The position numbers and the translations under genes are program-made. The notes beneath the pieces were generated by a model, which saw only the letters and a list, made by a program, of their open reading frames with translations, was not told the DNA's origin and did no database searches. Source: Fennellomyces sp. T-0311 (Eukaryota; Mucoromycota; Mucoromycetes; Mucorales; Lichtheimiaceae). From it: a stretch of DNA of 64,000 nt. Below are positions 52,357-64,000 of the stretch, in pieces (position 1 is the first letter of the stretch; every line of letters begins with the position of its first letter). The stretch is from positions 186,001 to 250,000 of the forward strand of contig JALLLT010000030.1 in NCBI GenBank assembly GCA_025266875.1, in the 5' to 3' direction.

Positions 52357-54377
52357 TTAGTATTCAATGTTCTACAAGAATTGCACAAGATGCAGGTTAG
52401 ATTAAGCATTCAGACTCCAGTATCAGGAACATACCTTCTCATCGCAGTGACGCATGACGTTTTCGAACACCTTGAGAAGCTTTCGTCGAGCACCAAGTGT
52501 ACTGACACCGGCCTGCAGCATATCTTCATCGGTCATTCGAACCACTTGCTGCCACTGCATTCCATCGAATGCATGGCTGTACTTGTGTAATCTCAAACTA
52601 CGAAGCCAGTTCTGAACGTCTGTGCGAGATTACGCGGGAGTTAGTGGCCATATCCTCCCCCGAAAAGAAAAAGCGCTCCTTAATTACCTTTCATCAATTC
52701 AAAATCGACAGTCTCTGCAGCCAGTTTATCTTTGAGAGCACGTGCTGCTGAAGAACGCTTACGTCTGCGTGCTGCACCAGTCAGCTGCTGATCTTTAGCG
52801 CTTAGATTGGAGGTATCACTTTGGTCGCTGAGGTATTCGTTGCTATTATCGGGGTCGTATATATTGGGGGTGAGGAATTGGCCGAACTGCTTGTCGGCGT
52901 CCTTCTTATGGGGAGGGGACAAGCCCGGCGGGGGAGTGGTCACAACAGGCGAAGGCGGCGGCTTTGATTCCTCGGCATGCTTATTATTAAGATTATTACG
53001 AGATGCCGAGACAAGCCTGCCCAGTTGTTCAGCCTTCTGAGTGATTCTGGATGGAGTGGGATCGCGTCGGAGGCGGGCCTGCGCTTGCTCCAGTGCGGTC
53101 ATGCTATTTGTTGCGGCGGCCAATTCACGCTGAGAGGTTTGGGTAGGAGTATACTCCTGTTCCTCCTTGATGGTATCACTCTTGCGAGTCCAAGGCAAGT
53201 CCATCTCGCGTTTCTTTTTGGACGAAAGCGAGCCAAACGACCAACTATCGTCATTATTCACGCTGCCACGATCACCGATGCGGCCCACCAATGGTTTTTC
53301 CTGATTTCCGCGAGCCAGCGGGAAAGGCCAGTCATTGCCTTGAACACCAAAGAGCGATCGTGACGAGGCTTCCGAAGTCGAGCATGAAGTCTTGAGACGA
53401 CCTGAAAAGCTACCATTTCCGACGGAGGCCGAGGAGGATGAGGTGGTGCTCGCACTGGAAGCGGTGGATGATCGATTGGAATTATTGGCAGCTTGGATTT
53501 GAGCACGAGCAGCCAGAGCCTTTTCATAAAGCATGCCTTGTTGATGGCTCAGACCGAGTGATCGTGGCAAGAGCATATCTCTGTTGCGGCGTCGGAGATC
53601 ATCAGGTTCGCTCAAAGCGGACGTGAGCCGGTTGCACAGGTTGGAACGTGTGGCCCGTCGGCTGGGTGGGTACATTTGTCGCTTCCGCATTTCGTACTGA
53701 GACTCCGTCGATACAACAGAACCCGCTACCGTTACTGGTGCCGGCGCCGCACGAGCTATGAAGGCTGTTTCAATATCGCATCCACTGATTTGCATTCATC
53801 GCCCTACCTTTTTCCTGGCCAGCAGGGGAAAGCAGTTCACCCAGTGGATCCTGGTTGGCCAGTTGTTGCAGGACAGTAATTAGAAACCGGATTTGTATTT
53901 GCGAAGCATTCTGGACTACGCTGTAAAGTGCTGCTGTTCGCTCAGGATCCGAGCGTCCTCGAAACCACTGGTTCACATGATTCAACTCGTCCTTGAATGC
54001 TTGGTCCAGACTAGCTGCCGCAACCTCCTCCAGCATTTTTTCATACCGTTGGATGTTTTCAAACCATTCATCGAGAGCCTCTGGAGTATAAGGTCAGTAT
54101 ACGCACTCTTTTCTTTTTTGTAGCGCCGTTCTCACAAACCTTCGGCCGCATGACCACTCAGATGCATGGCATCGGACGTGGGACGATTACGTGGTTGCTG
54201 CATTGGGGTTTGGCCCGAAGGTGTATTGGGCAGTAGACTGATGAGGTCGGATGCTGTCATGGATCGAAACGCCGGCGATGATCCGGCGGCCAAGCTTGGC
54301 GACTGCAAGGCATTGTGGCGGTGAAACGAATTGAAAAGGTTCTCTTCCATTGCTCGGTGGACATCATGTGTTGTCAT
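52357..54377 (-). CDS. VTS1: Vts1/Smaug-type SAM-domain RNA-binding protein
   Basis: The N-terminal exon starts MTTHDVHRAMEENLFN; the second exon is a helical domain (LDEWFENIQRYEKMLEEVAA) and FLITVLQQLANQDPLGELLS. The large exon at 52680-53795 is disordered and Ser/Gln/Pro-rich. The C-terminal SAM domain reads DVQNWLRSLRLHKYSHAFDG, then STLGARRKLLKVFENVMRH, with the RLHKY and ARRKLLK segments that bind the CNGG hairpin loop in Vts1 and Smaug. It promotes deadenylation and decay of target mRNAs in the cytoplasm. After CDEK an intron joins a final NIEY and stop (52357); reading through instead would stop at 52423, so the last residues are unsure. Confidence 0.9.
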
Positions 54378-55888
54378 ATTTAAAGGCGAGCAGGCAAAAT
54401 AAAATAAAAACAAGAAGGGGAAGAAGGGGAGTTGAAGTGAAGAAGAAGAGAGAGAGAGAGAGAAAGAAGGAGGGGGGAAGAGGCAGCGCAGTGAACAATA
54501 AACAGAAGCGACTTTATTGGAGAGAGCAAGGGAACCACAACAGCAGGATCGGCACTTGTGTTCGCTTTCTTGTCAAACGTGTTATTTTGCCACGGACTTT
54601 TTTCTGCCAGCTCCTCCTACTGAGCCTCGACAACTGAGGGGAGAGCAAGGGCGTCCATATAAAATATGTTATATAACGAAAAACGAGCATCCATGCGAAC
54701 AGGAAGGAACCTTGTTATAATTTTTTTCAGGGGGGAAAGCCTTAGGGGACCTTCCTTTGCTGTGTGTGACACATTCTCTGCAGATCCTCTGCATGGCTCC
54801 GCCCCGTTCGATAACCATCTTTTTCGCGTAAAAGGCCCTGTTCGAAAAAGTAAAATCGATAGACACAATCAAAGCGAGAGAGAAGGATGGGGGGAAGGCT
54901 AGTCTGCGCATGTTGCCCTGCAAACAGCCGAGAGGATGCGTATAAGCCAAACGGGAGAGGCTCTCCATGTGCTTTATCATTACAAGTATCATTGTTGCAA
55001 TCCGGTTTTGCAAGAGAGCGAGAGAAGAGTGGGTGCTAAAAATATCACCAAACTGTAAATTTATTGGGGGGCTCCGTAACACATTGTGCATATGTTCCTT
55101 TTGACACATAAAGGAAGCAGAGACCAATAAGAACAGTATCCGTAGAAAAAAAAACCGTTTACGTTTTACGTCAAGGTGTTTCTGACTTGGCTGTACTGGT
55201 TAGTGCCTGCCATCTTGTTTTCTTCTCCCAACAGCAGGCATGTTCATTGAGTTTGCAATCCTGCCAACCAGTTCATTCTCATTGCTTAGCAACAACGAAA
55301 GTCATTCCTACAACCACTTGTTTCATGATACTCCGGTTCTCCATGGCGCATTGACACCAGTGTCCAATTGAATACCGTTCCCACACACAAGCTTCACATT
55401 GATACACGCGAAAGCTTCAGAACAATGGTATAGTCGAATGTGATCACAAAGCCAACTACTGCAGGCACTAGTTCCAGAAAAGAAAGCACAATTATCGGAT
55501 TCTGCCGCGCGCTACTGTTTGAGCCTGATCTATTTATTTGGCTGGGTAACTTAATCTGTAGGGTCTCTCTTTGATGATGCCAAACAAGGCGGAATCAACT
55601 ATACATGGACAATAGATTTTATTATTGAAAATCCCTTACCTTGATAAGTATAACACGCATATGATAATGATGTAAGTGAGGATCATTTAATCTTTCATCA
55701 ATGGGGCCTAAGCTTTCATCTATTATTGTCTTTTGGCGAAACCACCCCCCCCCCCAAAAAAAAAATTACAAAACTGTAAATTAAAAGCGATCGCTCATTT
55801 TCCTTTAATATACATGGACCGGGCCGATCATTTTTTTCGTAGAATGTGTGAGTTTTTATTATGACATATGAAACAACACCATAGCTAT
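54378..55888. other. Intergenic, Vts1 to SDR
   Basis: Long purine-rich leader DNA (54410-54480) sits next to the Vts1 start. The remainder has no gene-like ORF. A homopolymer block C11-A10 is at about 55745-55765, a likely slippage spot. Confidence 0.4.
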
Positions 55889-56944
55889 TTAGGTGTTAAG
55901 GGTCTGGCCACCGTTGGGATGAATGGTCTGACCGCTAATGTAAGAGCTATCAGCCGAAGCTAGAAAGACAAATGCAGCGGCGATTTCAGCAGGTTGAGCA
56001 GGGCGCTTGAATGGTGGGAAAGAACCAAAGTTCTGGATTTCCTCTTGAGAAAACGTGTTTGGAATCAATGGCGTCCAAACAGGACCCGGGGCCACAGCAT
56101 TGACACGGATATGACGAGGCGCAAGTTGTTGCGAAAGAGCTCGTGTGAACGAAACAATCGCTCCCTTGGTTGCAGAATAATCGACAAGAACATCCATGCC
56201 ACGATAAGCAGCAACGGAAGCAGTGTTCACAATAGCTGCTCCTGCTTTCATATGTTTGCATGCCAACTTTGTCATATAGATGGGACCAAACACTAAATTA
56301 AAAAAAAAAAGAGGTATCAATATGATGCACACGTCATAAAAAGCCTTTTTTTTACCATTGGTTCTGAAGGTGCGTTCAACTGTTTCAGGGACAAGATCTT
56401 CAATCTTGTTTACCTTGTGCTGTTCGGCAGCATTGTTGATAAGAACATCGATACGACCAAAGGTCTTCAAGTGCGCATCGAGAATTTCTTGACAGTTCTG
56501 TTCGAAACCAATGTCACGAGCGATCAAATGGACCTTGCAGTTGCTTTGAGCCTCAATGGTATCCTTGGTATACTTGGCATCAGCATCTTCGCGTTCATCG
56601 CGATAAACGATTGTAATGCCGGCACAACCTTCCAGGGCAAACAAGGTGGCGATGGCTCGACCAATACCGCTATCAGCACCTAATTTTTACATGTTAGCGT
56701 GCTGTGTTGTACCGCCAACTTGTTGCTTACCAGTAATCAAAGCGTAGCGACCTTCCAAGCGACCCGAGCCGACGAAACGGCGGAAGGTAGCATTGCCTTC
56801 GGTGTCAAAGGTGGGCAAATGCTGGGTGACAGGTGCAGGCTTGAGGAGAGAAGCAACACCAGATTTTTCATAGCTGAGCTTCTTGCGGATTTCATTGAAC
56901 TCGTAAACGTCCTTGGGAAGATCTTCGTCGAAACCGATGGTCAT
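55889..56944 (-). CDS. Short-chain dehydrogenase/reductase, YhdF/glucose-dehydrogenase-like
   Basis: Three exons give about 290 residues. An N-terminal extension (MTIGFDEDLPKDVYEFNEIR, then APVTQHLPTFDTEGNATFRR) typical of the long YghA/YhdF subgroup precedes the Rossmann motif ALITGADSGIGRAIA. LINNAAEQH, the active-site Ser in VNTASVAAYRG and the catalytic YSATKGA follow, and the protein ends ISGQTIHPNGGQTLNT. It is an NAD(P)-dependent oxidoreductase of the cytosol, and bacterial and plant relatives are stress-induced. No targeting signal is visible. Start 56944 and stop 55889-55891 are clear, and introns are short GT-AG. The substrate is not known. Confidence 0.88.
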
Positions 56945-57423
56945 TGCGTGAGATAAGAGAAAGAGAAAACTTGATGGATACTTTTTTCCCCATCGCAGCG
57001 AAATCACTGCGTATTTATAGGCAATGTAAGATGCTGTTGGAACCCCGTTAAAGTTTACGGTTGTTGTCAATTGGGCTGAAGTTATTGTTAGAACTGACTT
57101 CCCTTGGGACAATTCGCAAGTATTTTTATTCATGCAGTAAGAAGCTCAGGGGGCATGGGTTTATGCTGATACTTTTACCCGTGCGTAGCCCATATTGCGA
57201 TTAAAACCTTGTTTAGAGATACTGACAACATTTTATTGTCACGAAGGCCCATTTCGTTGCTTAGTGTTACAAAGGCAGTTTCGGGATCAGTTTTTCAAGT
57301 GTAGAGCAATAAAAAAGTGACAAGATCTTGATCATCGGTTTCAGATTTATTACAAGGGGACAATTGCTTTAATATGAAGGGACAGCAGACCGTTGTATGG
57401 TCGTTTTACCCTTTTACTTTACT
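56945..57423. other. Divergent promoter region, SDR / Slm-like gene
   Basis: No gene is present. An AGGGG element is at about 57353-57357, a stress-element type core, but single copies occur by chance. Both genes' promoters must share this half kilobase. Confidence 0.35.
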
Positions 57424-59632
57424 ATGGCTACACTAATGCAACAGCAGATGGGGCAGCATCAAAAAAGTTTGCCTCATTTACCCAAGAGTATGGTAATGTC
57501 CAAACCACTTCCGCCATCCAACTGGCAGGATGACAGCAACGCTGGGAATGAAATGGGCATGCCTTCACCACAAGGTCGACGCGAGCAACGTCAGCCTCAA
57601 CAACCCCAACAGCAAGCGCAGCCGCAGCAGGAGCAACAAACGCAACAACAGCCCCAGAGTCAGGCTTTGACCACAACAACAAATGCATCAGAAAAACCAC
57701 CAGTGTTTATGGCTCAGCCTAAATCTAATTTGGGATCCTTGTCGCGTAGAGGTTCATCCGTGCAGCAACAAGTATATCGCATGGATGGTGGCATACATCC
57801 TGTTGACTTGCTAACCCAGCGATTGAATGCTTGGCGATTCGCTATCAAGGATTTGGTATATATATATATATAAAAGAGTTTGCATGAAAATATAACTAAA
57901 GCCTTTAACCGATAGACTAAATTGTTTACGAATATCGAAGAAATCGAAGCGAAAGCTGCAGGCCGTTACAGCAAGAGTGGCAAGAATATCATTGTTCCCT
58001 TCCCAGATGGTCAAGGACAATTCATTGAAACTGGCGGCATCCAAGAAGTTTGGTTGGCTTTCCGCAATTATACGGTTGAACAAAGTGTTCGTCATCAAGA
58101 TTATGTCAATTACATTGATCGATCTGTTCTTCCTAGTCTGCGAAACATCAAGCATGATATCAAGATGATGCAGAAAACCGTTGGCCGTGACAAGAATTTG
58201 AGAACAAACAACCTGTACAATGGTCGCAGAAAAATGGATACATTGGTCTCAAAGCTGGATCGAATCATTCAAGCGGATATGCAGATGCCTGATTCAGCCT
58301 ACCAACATCCTGACCCATTGCTAGTGAACTGCGGTAAATACGATTCAACCCTATTGCTAAAAATACTGATCCCACGTGTTGTATTAGCTGTGTTCCAGGC
58401 AAACAAGCAACTTATTGATGATGAAAACTCGCTCCACGAAAACATTTTGAACTTGCAAAGTGAAATACACATGTTTGAGCAAGGCCTTGTGGAAAGTATC
58501 CGCAATATTACTCAACAATTGCAAGAGTTTCGCATGGAAAAGTTGGAATCACACAGTGTGTTTGGTCATGTTACTACCACATTCAATACTGTGGATTGCG
58601 ATACGGAATGGAACGAATTTGTTCGTCGCAACGCTGGCAACTTGATTAGTCCCAATGCAGCTTACAAGTCCGATCAAGATATTAGCTACCCCAACCAGAA
58701 TCATGACCTTGTCCAGCCTGTCAAGGTCGGTTTATTGGAACGAAGGTCGGGCATTATGCGCAATTGGACCGAGGGATTGTATGTCTTGACTCCTGGTAAG
58801 TGCTATCAATGTTTGTTTGTTTTTATATAAAAATAACTAATGCTTAATAATAGCTGGTTTCCTGCACAGTTACAAATCAACCAGACAATTCGATGCAGAC
58901 CCGCAAAGCCCGGAAGTCTCCATTTTTGTTCCTCATACGAACATCAATTGCAGTCGAAACTATGATTCAATGTACCAAGAACATTGTTTTGAAATCCGCG
59001 GCAAGAACGCACAGTCTTTGGTTGGCATGGAAAAGAGTTTCACATTGCGCGCGCAGGATCCGACTGACTTGCAGGACTGGTTTAATAAATTGGTCCAAAT
59101 GTCGGATCGATTCCGCCCAGTGCCCCTGTTGCAGCAACAGCAGCAAGATCAACAACAGGGGCGTGCGCTACCACCGACGCCTTCCGAACAACAACCCATG
59201 GCTAACGACACGATGAGTCAGCAGCAACAGCAGCCTATGAATCAACAGAGCATGGATATGAACCAGCAACAGTCCATGGGTATGAATCAGCAGCAGCAGC
59301 AGCAACAACAACAGCAAATGCAACCAGCTCCTCAAGAACAGCAGGGTCAGTTTGGAAATCAACAACAGAATTATTCGAATCAGGCTGAAGCCTCTGGCCG
59401 ACCAATGAATCCTCAAGTGATCCAAGTACCAGCGGACCGTGTCCAGCAGCAACCGTCACCTCAAGTTATTCAGGTGGTGCCTGTCGAAGATCCGTCACAC
59501 GATCCGTCAGATGAGACACATCATCATAACAAAGGCAAGGAACCTGTGCCGTTGCCAAAGTCAACCGAGTATGACGACGACGATGATTGGGATACGGTTC
59601 CTCAGCAACAAAGCGAGATGGCACGCGACTAA
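57424..59632 (+). CDS. Slm1/2-like TORC2 and PI(4,5)P2 effector, F-BAR-like plus PH
   Basis: Exons 57424-57855, 57916-58795 and 58854-59632 join in frame. The N-terminal 140 residues are Gln/Pro-rich. A helical F-BAR-like region follows (LLTQRLNAWRFAIKDL, TKLFTNIEEIEAKAAGRY, RHQDYVNYIDRSVLPSLRNI), then a PH domain beginning VKVGLLERRSGIMRNWTEGL and running to DPTDLQDWFNKLVQMSDRF. The tail is polyglutamine/methionine and ends with an acidic DDDDDWDTVPQ. Slm proteins sit at eisosomes and plasma membrane, bind PI(4,5)P2 and present Ypk1 to TORC2. I chose 57424 (MATLMQQQ); a Met at 57397 is also in frame. Confidence 0.85.
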
Positions 59633-59747
59633 AAAAAAATAGCCTAGATACGTCACTATAATTACATCATTTTTTGTTTCTTTAAAAGTCTATCATTATT
59701 TCATAAAAAAAAGAACATCAACAGCAAGTTTATTGTACACAAAAAGA

Positions 59748-60645
59748 TCATGGCTTTGGGATGCGAAGGGTTTTGCTGACCATGAGGGTACCACTGAGCG
59801 CATAAATCAGCACCAACGGGTGCATTTCCCAGGTCGGAGCCAGCTGAACGATTTGACCGGGCAGTGCGTCTAAATACTGGCCGTTCATGACCAGATATGC
59901 AATGATGGCGACCAGTGTGAGCGATGTAGGTATAGGCGTGCCCTCAAAGTAGGATACTTTGCCCGAGGCATCCTTGGGCTGTAATGCGACAGTGGCGTTG
60001 AACCGTGCGAGGCGTGCAATGCCACAGCACACAAAGTATGTTAGAATGATAGTGTCGAGGTATGTGCGCATGCCCACTACACACAAACATTGTACGTTAG
60101 CCCTTGTCTGCCTTTTGAAATTCCCACATCCTGATCCGAACCTGCAAAACCAAGCGATGCTGGTGCCACACCAAACGAAATCTATGGCAGCAATTAACCG
60201 ATAGGCCACACGCAAGCACAAGAAATGCTTACCAAATCCGCGAGGCTGTCCAGCTCTTGGCCAAGTAACGACGAATTGTTTCGCCAGCGGGCAACACGGC
60301 CATCCATAAAGTCGAACAAGAGACCAAAGGGCATAAAGTACATGGCCGAGTATAGATCGTGAATGTCAGACGAGAGCAAGTACCGCATCGATCCAAAGAC
60401 AGACATGATACCGCAGACGCCATTCATTAAGGTAATGACATCGGCAATGTAAAAGTTTCTGGGTGGGTTTGCTATGTTAGCGAGAGGGTTTTCGTTTTTC
60501 TTGGCGCGCGCCCGTGGAAGGGAAAAACGGCTTACCGGACCATGGAGAAGTGGCCTGGCCGTGTGTCCTTCTTCGAATTGTCGGTGGCGACTGGCTTTTC
60601 GGTGGCCGGGTCGCGTCGATTGTTGTTGTCCTTGTGTGTTGACAT
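59748..60645 (-). CDS. CHO1: CDP-diacylglycerol-serine O-phosphatidyltransferase
   Basis: The spliced protein carries the CDP-alcohol phosphotransferase signature DG-x2-AR-x8-G-x3-D-x3-[12 protein letters not shown], then [12 protein letters not shown], split by an intron after DL and continued as [13 protein letters not shown]. Hydrophobic segments before and after it ([50 protein letters not shown]) fit a multi-pass ER membrane enzyme. The N-terminus is polar ([14 protein letters not shown]) with phosphorylatable serines. It makes phosphatidylserine from CDP-DAG and serine, the entry to the PE and PC branch. Start at 60645, stop 59748-59750. It is divergent from the phosphatase gene, 203 nt apart. 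Confidence 0.92.
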
Positions 60646-60822
60646 GATTGAATAAACGCTTCGGATCGCTGGAACAGAAAGGTGTAGGAAAAGAAGAGAA
60701 AGCAAAACACGCCTTTTAGCCCTCCGTCATAAATCGCACGGAACATCCACTTTGCCGCTGACTTTTGATTCTCTCGAATGCTGGACTGAGGCGCGACCCT
60801 TTTCTTTTCTGCTTTAACCTTT

Positions 60823-60844
60823 ACTATATATATATATATATATA
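60823..60844. repeat. (TA)n tract abutting the phosphatase start
   Basis: A run of alternating T and A (about 22 nt) ends four nt before the phosphatase start codon, within the 203-nt space to the divergent CHO1. It may serve as a TATA-like element for one or both genes. Confidence 0.5.
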
Positions 60845-60848
60845 AGCC

Positions 60849-62236
60849 ATGGATGTGGATGCCTGCATCGAGTCCATCAAACAATGCAAATACCTGGCCG
60901 AAAATGACATGCGCCAGCTGTGCAACAAGGTCAGACCAAAAGGAAGGTCAAGGAACCCGCTTATGCTCATGCTCCATCTAGCTCAAAGAAATCTTGGCCG
61001 AGGAATCCACAGTGGTACCTGTACGAGCGCCGGTGACTCTGTGCGGTGATATACACGGACAGTTCTACGACCTGCTGAAACTGTTCGAAGTTGGCGGTGA
61101 TCTGCCTGATACATCATATATTTTCATGGTTCGTAGCTAACCACTCGGGCCACTGGAGAGAAAACGGGCTTACTCGTGTTTAGGGAGACTTTGTTGATCG
61201 CGGACGATACTCTCTAGAAACCCTCACACTGCTGCTGCTGCTCAAAGTCAAGTAGGTGCGCGTTGCGGGCAGCGTAATCCACGTTGCTGACAATGTATAT
61301 GGCAGGTACCCCGATCGTATTACATTAACTCGCGGTAACCATGAAAGCCGGAACGTTACGCGAGTCTACGGTTTCTATGGTAAATACTCTCTTTCACCAG
61401 TTGGATCCAACTCACACGCAATGTTAGATGAATGCCTTGCCAAATATCAAAGTTCCAAAGTGTGGGAATGGTGCTGCACCGTCTTTGACTATCTTCCACT
61501 GGCAGCCGTATGCATCATCCTCTCTTTCTCGCTCATTTTGGAAAGTAACTCACCCTCTCTCTCTCTTTTTTTTGTAACACTAGCTTGTCGATGGAAATAT
61601 ATTCTGTGTTCATGGAGGGTTGTCGCCCGAACTGCCATCCGTAGACTCGATTCGGTAAAAGGACGTTAGCTAAACAAGAGAGACGGGACACTTATTGGTA
61701 TTATGCTAGCACATTATTCCGAATGCAAGAATTACCGCAAACGGGCGGTACTTGTGGTTAGTGGCTGCTTCGTGTGTGCAAGTTTATTTGGTATCTGAAA
61801 CAGAAAGGAGTGCAGATTTGCTTTGGTCTGATCCGGAAGCGCATGTCGATTCATGGGCGATCAGCCCACGTGGTGGTGGGTTCCTCTTTGGCCATTTACC
61901 AACCAATGCTGTAAGTTTATTTATTGCTATGGTTATTCCTGGATCTAATGCCGCACAAATCAGTTCTGTCACAACAACGATGTCAACTTGATCGTTCGGA
62001 GCCATCAGCTCGTAGATGAAGGATACAATTACCCGTTTGTGGATAAGAATCTGGTGACATTATGGTCTGCACCCAATTACTGCTATCGATGTGGTAACAA
62101 GGCGGCTATTCTAAAGGTTCCGGATGATCGTGAACAGATTGTGGAGAGTGATTATCGGATATTCCTGGAGAACGATACCCAGTTCTTTGATAACGAGTCG
62201 TATGCAAATGGACCTGGTAGTCAATATTTCCTTTAG
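60849..62236 (+). CDS. PP2A-type Ser/Thr phosphatase catalytic subunit (PP4/PP6/Ppg1 group)
   Basis: About seven short exons give all the metallophosphatase motifs: [55 protein letters not shown] and [12 protein letters not shown]. The N-terminus [20 protein letters not shown] matches the PP6/PP4/Ppg1 clade rather than PP2A proper. It ends GPGSQYFL with the carboxy-terminal Leu that is methylated in this group. Two details are unusual: [10 protein letters not shown] where most have RQITQVYGFY, and a longer segment before the C-terminal YFL ([19 protein letters not shown]). The product dephosphorylates proteins as the catalytic part of a regulatory-subunit complex. A (TA)n tract ends only a few nt before the ATG, so the leader must be short or differently placed. 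Confidence 0.88.
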
Positions 62237-64000
62237 CTCATTCTTGAATAAAAAGCATATAAAAAATCTAAATTACTGGGATATTTGCGGGTGTTTTCGC
62301 AGATCCGGTGGTGAGTTGCTCGAATATGCGCATAAAGTTATGTCTGCTTTTGGATCGACTTTAAAAATTACATCAAAAGGATGTAACTGAAAATCGGATA
62401 GCATTGTTAGTTACATTGAATGGCTAAGAGCAATCTATGCCAGCTTATCTACGCATTTTGTTACAGTACCTTTTTATGTAGTTCAACTATCGTACATGCG
62501 TAGTTTATCAACGTGGACTGTGATTATGTAGGAGCCGACATTGCTTTTCGTGAAAGCACTGCGGCAGCGACTCTCTTTACTCTTGCTTCCTTTCCAATTA
62601 TATATACACTCTCCTGCATCATTACATTGCATAATAGTATACCATATCCAGTCAGAGCTGAAATGGCTACTAAAAGTTAAGCAACATTTATGTATTGTGT
62701 TCATATTTCCCGTGTATAATGAGTACGCGGCCGGAATACATACAGTATAACCCCGTTTTTTGTACACCCTCAATTTTTGCACACAATTCGTGTCAAAACC
62801 GCTCAGGATTCCAGCTAAATCGGCCCCGTTATTTGCATACCCCCGCTTTTTGCAAAAGATTTTGAAAAAACCGCCTGTGCAAAAAATAAGTTCAACTGTA
62901 CTTCATTTGTTGCAACCAGCGATTATCATTCGGTCAAGCATATTCTTTCACGTCTTTTACGCCGTGATTGATAGATCTACGATCTTGCCAAATCTAGTGA
63001 AGGGGATAAAGTGCTTGTCAATCTTTGCATCAAAGCTCAATCGTATCACAAACAAGACGAAACAACTGGTATAACATATACAAGGCCATATATACAACAG
63101 CGACAGCAAACACACTACAACTTCATCGCATACCCAGGTGTCAATCTATATAAAGTCGATATGTGTACAATACATGCAAACCCATGCTACATGGAAGTCT
63201 CATTACCATCAGTAAAAAGTGGGTAGGAAGCACTAATAATAATCTCATAACAAGTACCCCAACACTAGGCCTATTCAATCACAATGTCCATACATTGGTG
63301 TTGGGCGATTTTTTTTTAAAAAAATAAATAGCATCATGTACAACGAAAAACAAATAAGTTACACCCAGCTGCGCGTCAGTAGGAAGACTGATGGGCAAAA
63401 AATGCTGCTCGCGCGCGGATTGACTAATATAAGTTGCATAGACGTACTACAATTCTCTAATTGGCATTCTTTTTTGCTGTTGTCTCGTAAACGAAGAGGA
63501 CGACGGGGAGGGCGAAAGCTTGTGTACTTGCCCTTCCGGAACTTCCCTATCACAAAACGCATGGAGCCAAGCGACGATTATTTAGACGTAGAAACAACCC
63601 TATAGACGAAAAAACTATTTTCGTTGAGGATAACAAAGCTGCTTCAATATAGGGCACAAAGAAAAGATAGGAAAGAATTGCTTTAACGGATACGTCATAC
63701 TCATCGCGATATTATAGCACGAATGAATGATCCCTACATGACGTACAACACGAAAATAGACAATGTAGATGAAGAGGATTTTGCAAAGCGGCATATTATT
63801 TGAAGGAGGCGATCCAATATGTATCCTTATCCATGAAAATCTGTTGCTCATCGGAAGAACAATAAGAAATAATAATGATAACTTTTGATCAGCAATTTCA
63901 CCGAACCACCATCCACAAAGCAGAAAATAACGAGGAAATCAAGAAAACATTGCGAAACTTACAAGTACTATCAAAAACACTCGATTGAACAAGTACACCC
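62237..64000. other. Terminal intergenic region with MITE
   Basis: After the phosphatase stop there is a likely 3' UTR (AATAAAAAG near 62248), then the MITE at 62741-62900, then about 1.1 kb with no recognisable gene. ORFs at 63336-63605 (+) and 63615-63851 (-) have no family features. A gene may begin beyond the right edge. Confidence 0.4.
62741..62900. mobile_element. MITE, Tc1/mariner-pogo style, TA-flanked
   Basis: The element reads TA-CAGTATAACCCCG, then TTTTTTGTACACCC, and ends with the reverse complement of TA-CAGTTGAACTTA, then TTTTTTGCACA. These are imperfect inverted termini of about 25 nt. TA flanks both ends (62741-62742, 62899-62900), the normal target duplication of Tc1/mariner elements. 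The 156-bp interior is non-coding, rich in TTTTTGCA-type words. A more diverged relative is at 28005-28156. Confidence 0.6.

Overview
The window is nuclear DNA of a fungus. Genes are packed closely on both strands, almost all are broken by short (about 45-70 nt) GT-AG introns, and the encoded set is fungal: Vts1, a Slm1/2-like protein, an FPK1/KIN82-type flippase kinase, a fungal amino-acid permease, a Zn2Cys6 regulator and a fungal-type CDP-diacylglycerol serine transferase. Gene style and the family mix (DUF4604, F-box/LRR family, lineage-specific membrane protein) suggest an early-diverging lineage such as Mucoromycota. I cannot name the genus. All gene models were spliced by eye from reading-frame continuity and family similarity, so exon edges are approximate except where stated.

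Layout. 0-5 kb: a truncated VHS-GAT (Lsb5-like) gene, an IQ-motif/coiled-coil protein and an SR splicing factor. 5-12 kb: one very long gene for the proteasome activator Blm10/PA200, ending in the HbYX-type tail. 13.6-15.3 kb: the most unusual gene of the window, a three-exon ORF with three tandem NUMOD4/HNH-like modules, only one of which keeps the full HNH residue set. 16-25 kb: a compact block with 3-hydroxyisobutyrate dehydrogenase, mitoferrin, a seven-helix membrane protein, a DUF4604 protein, the flippase kinase, TRAPPC2L and mitochondrial pyruvate carrier 1. 25-31.5 kb: a gene-poor stretch with many stops, holding an old MITE copy.

31.5-44.2 kb: an amino-acid permease tail-to-tail with a Zn2Cys6 regulator, then the spliceosomal DEAH helicase Prp16 tail-to-tail with the Paf1-complex subunit Ctr9. 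44.4-46.9 kb: a decayed F-box/LRR gene. 48.6-49.5 kb: a secreted protein of unknown family. 49.6-52.3 kb: a gene-poor stretch with a hairpin/TATA structure. 52.3-64 kb: Vts1, a short-chain dehydrogenase, the Slm-like TORC2 effector, phosphatidylserine synthase, a PP2A-type phosphatase, and a terminal intergenic tract carrying a younger MITE related to the one at 28 kb.

Functionally the live genes are mostly housekeeping. mRNA work is served by the SR protein, Prp16, Ctr9 and Vts1. Mitochondrial metabolism is served by HIBADH, mitoferrin and MPC1. Membrane lipid and TORC2 signalling is served by the FPK-like kinase, Slm and Cho1. Proteasome and trafficking roles fall to Blm10, Lsb5-like and TRAPPC2L. 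Two exact ATCWGATAA sites upstream of mitoferrin suggest iron-dependent control by a GATA repressor. The parts most worth a second look are the triple HNH-module gene with its duplicated 5' exon/intron unit, the pair of related MITEs, the iron-GATA sites, and the unexplained stretches at 25-31.5 and 49.6-52.3 kb.
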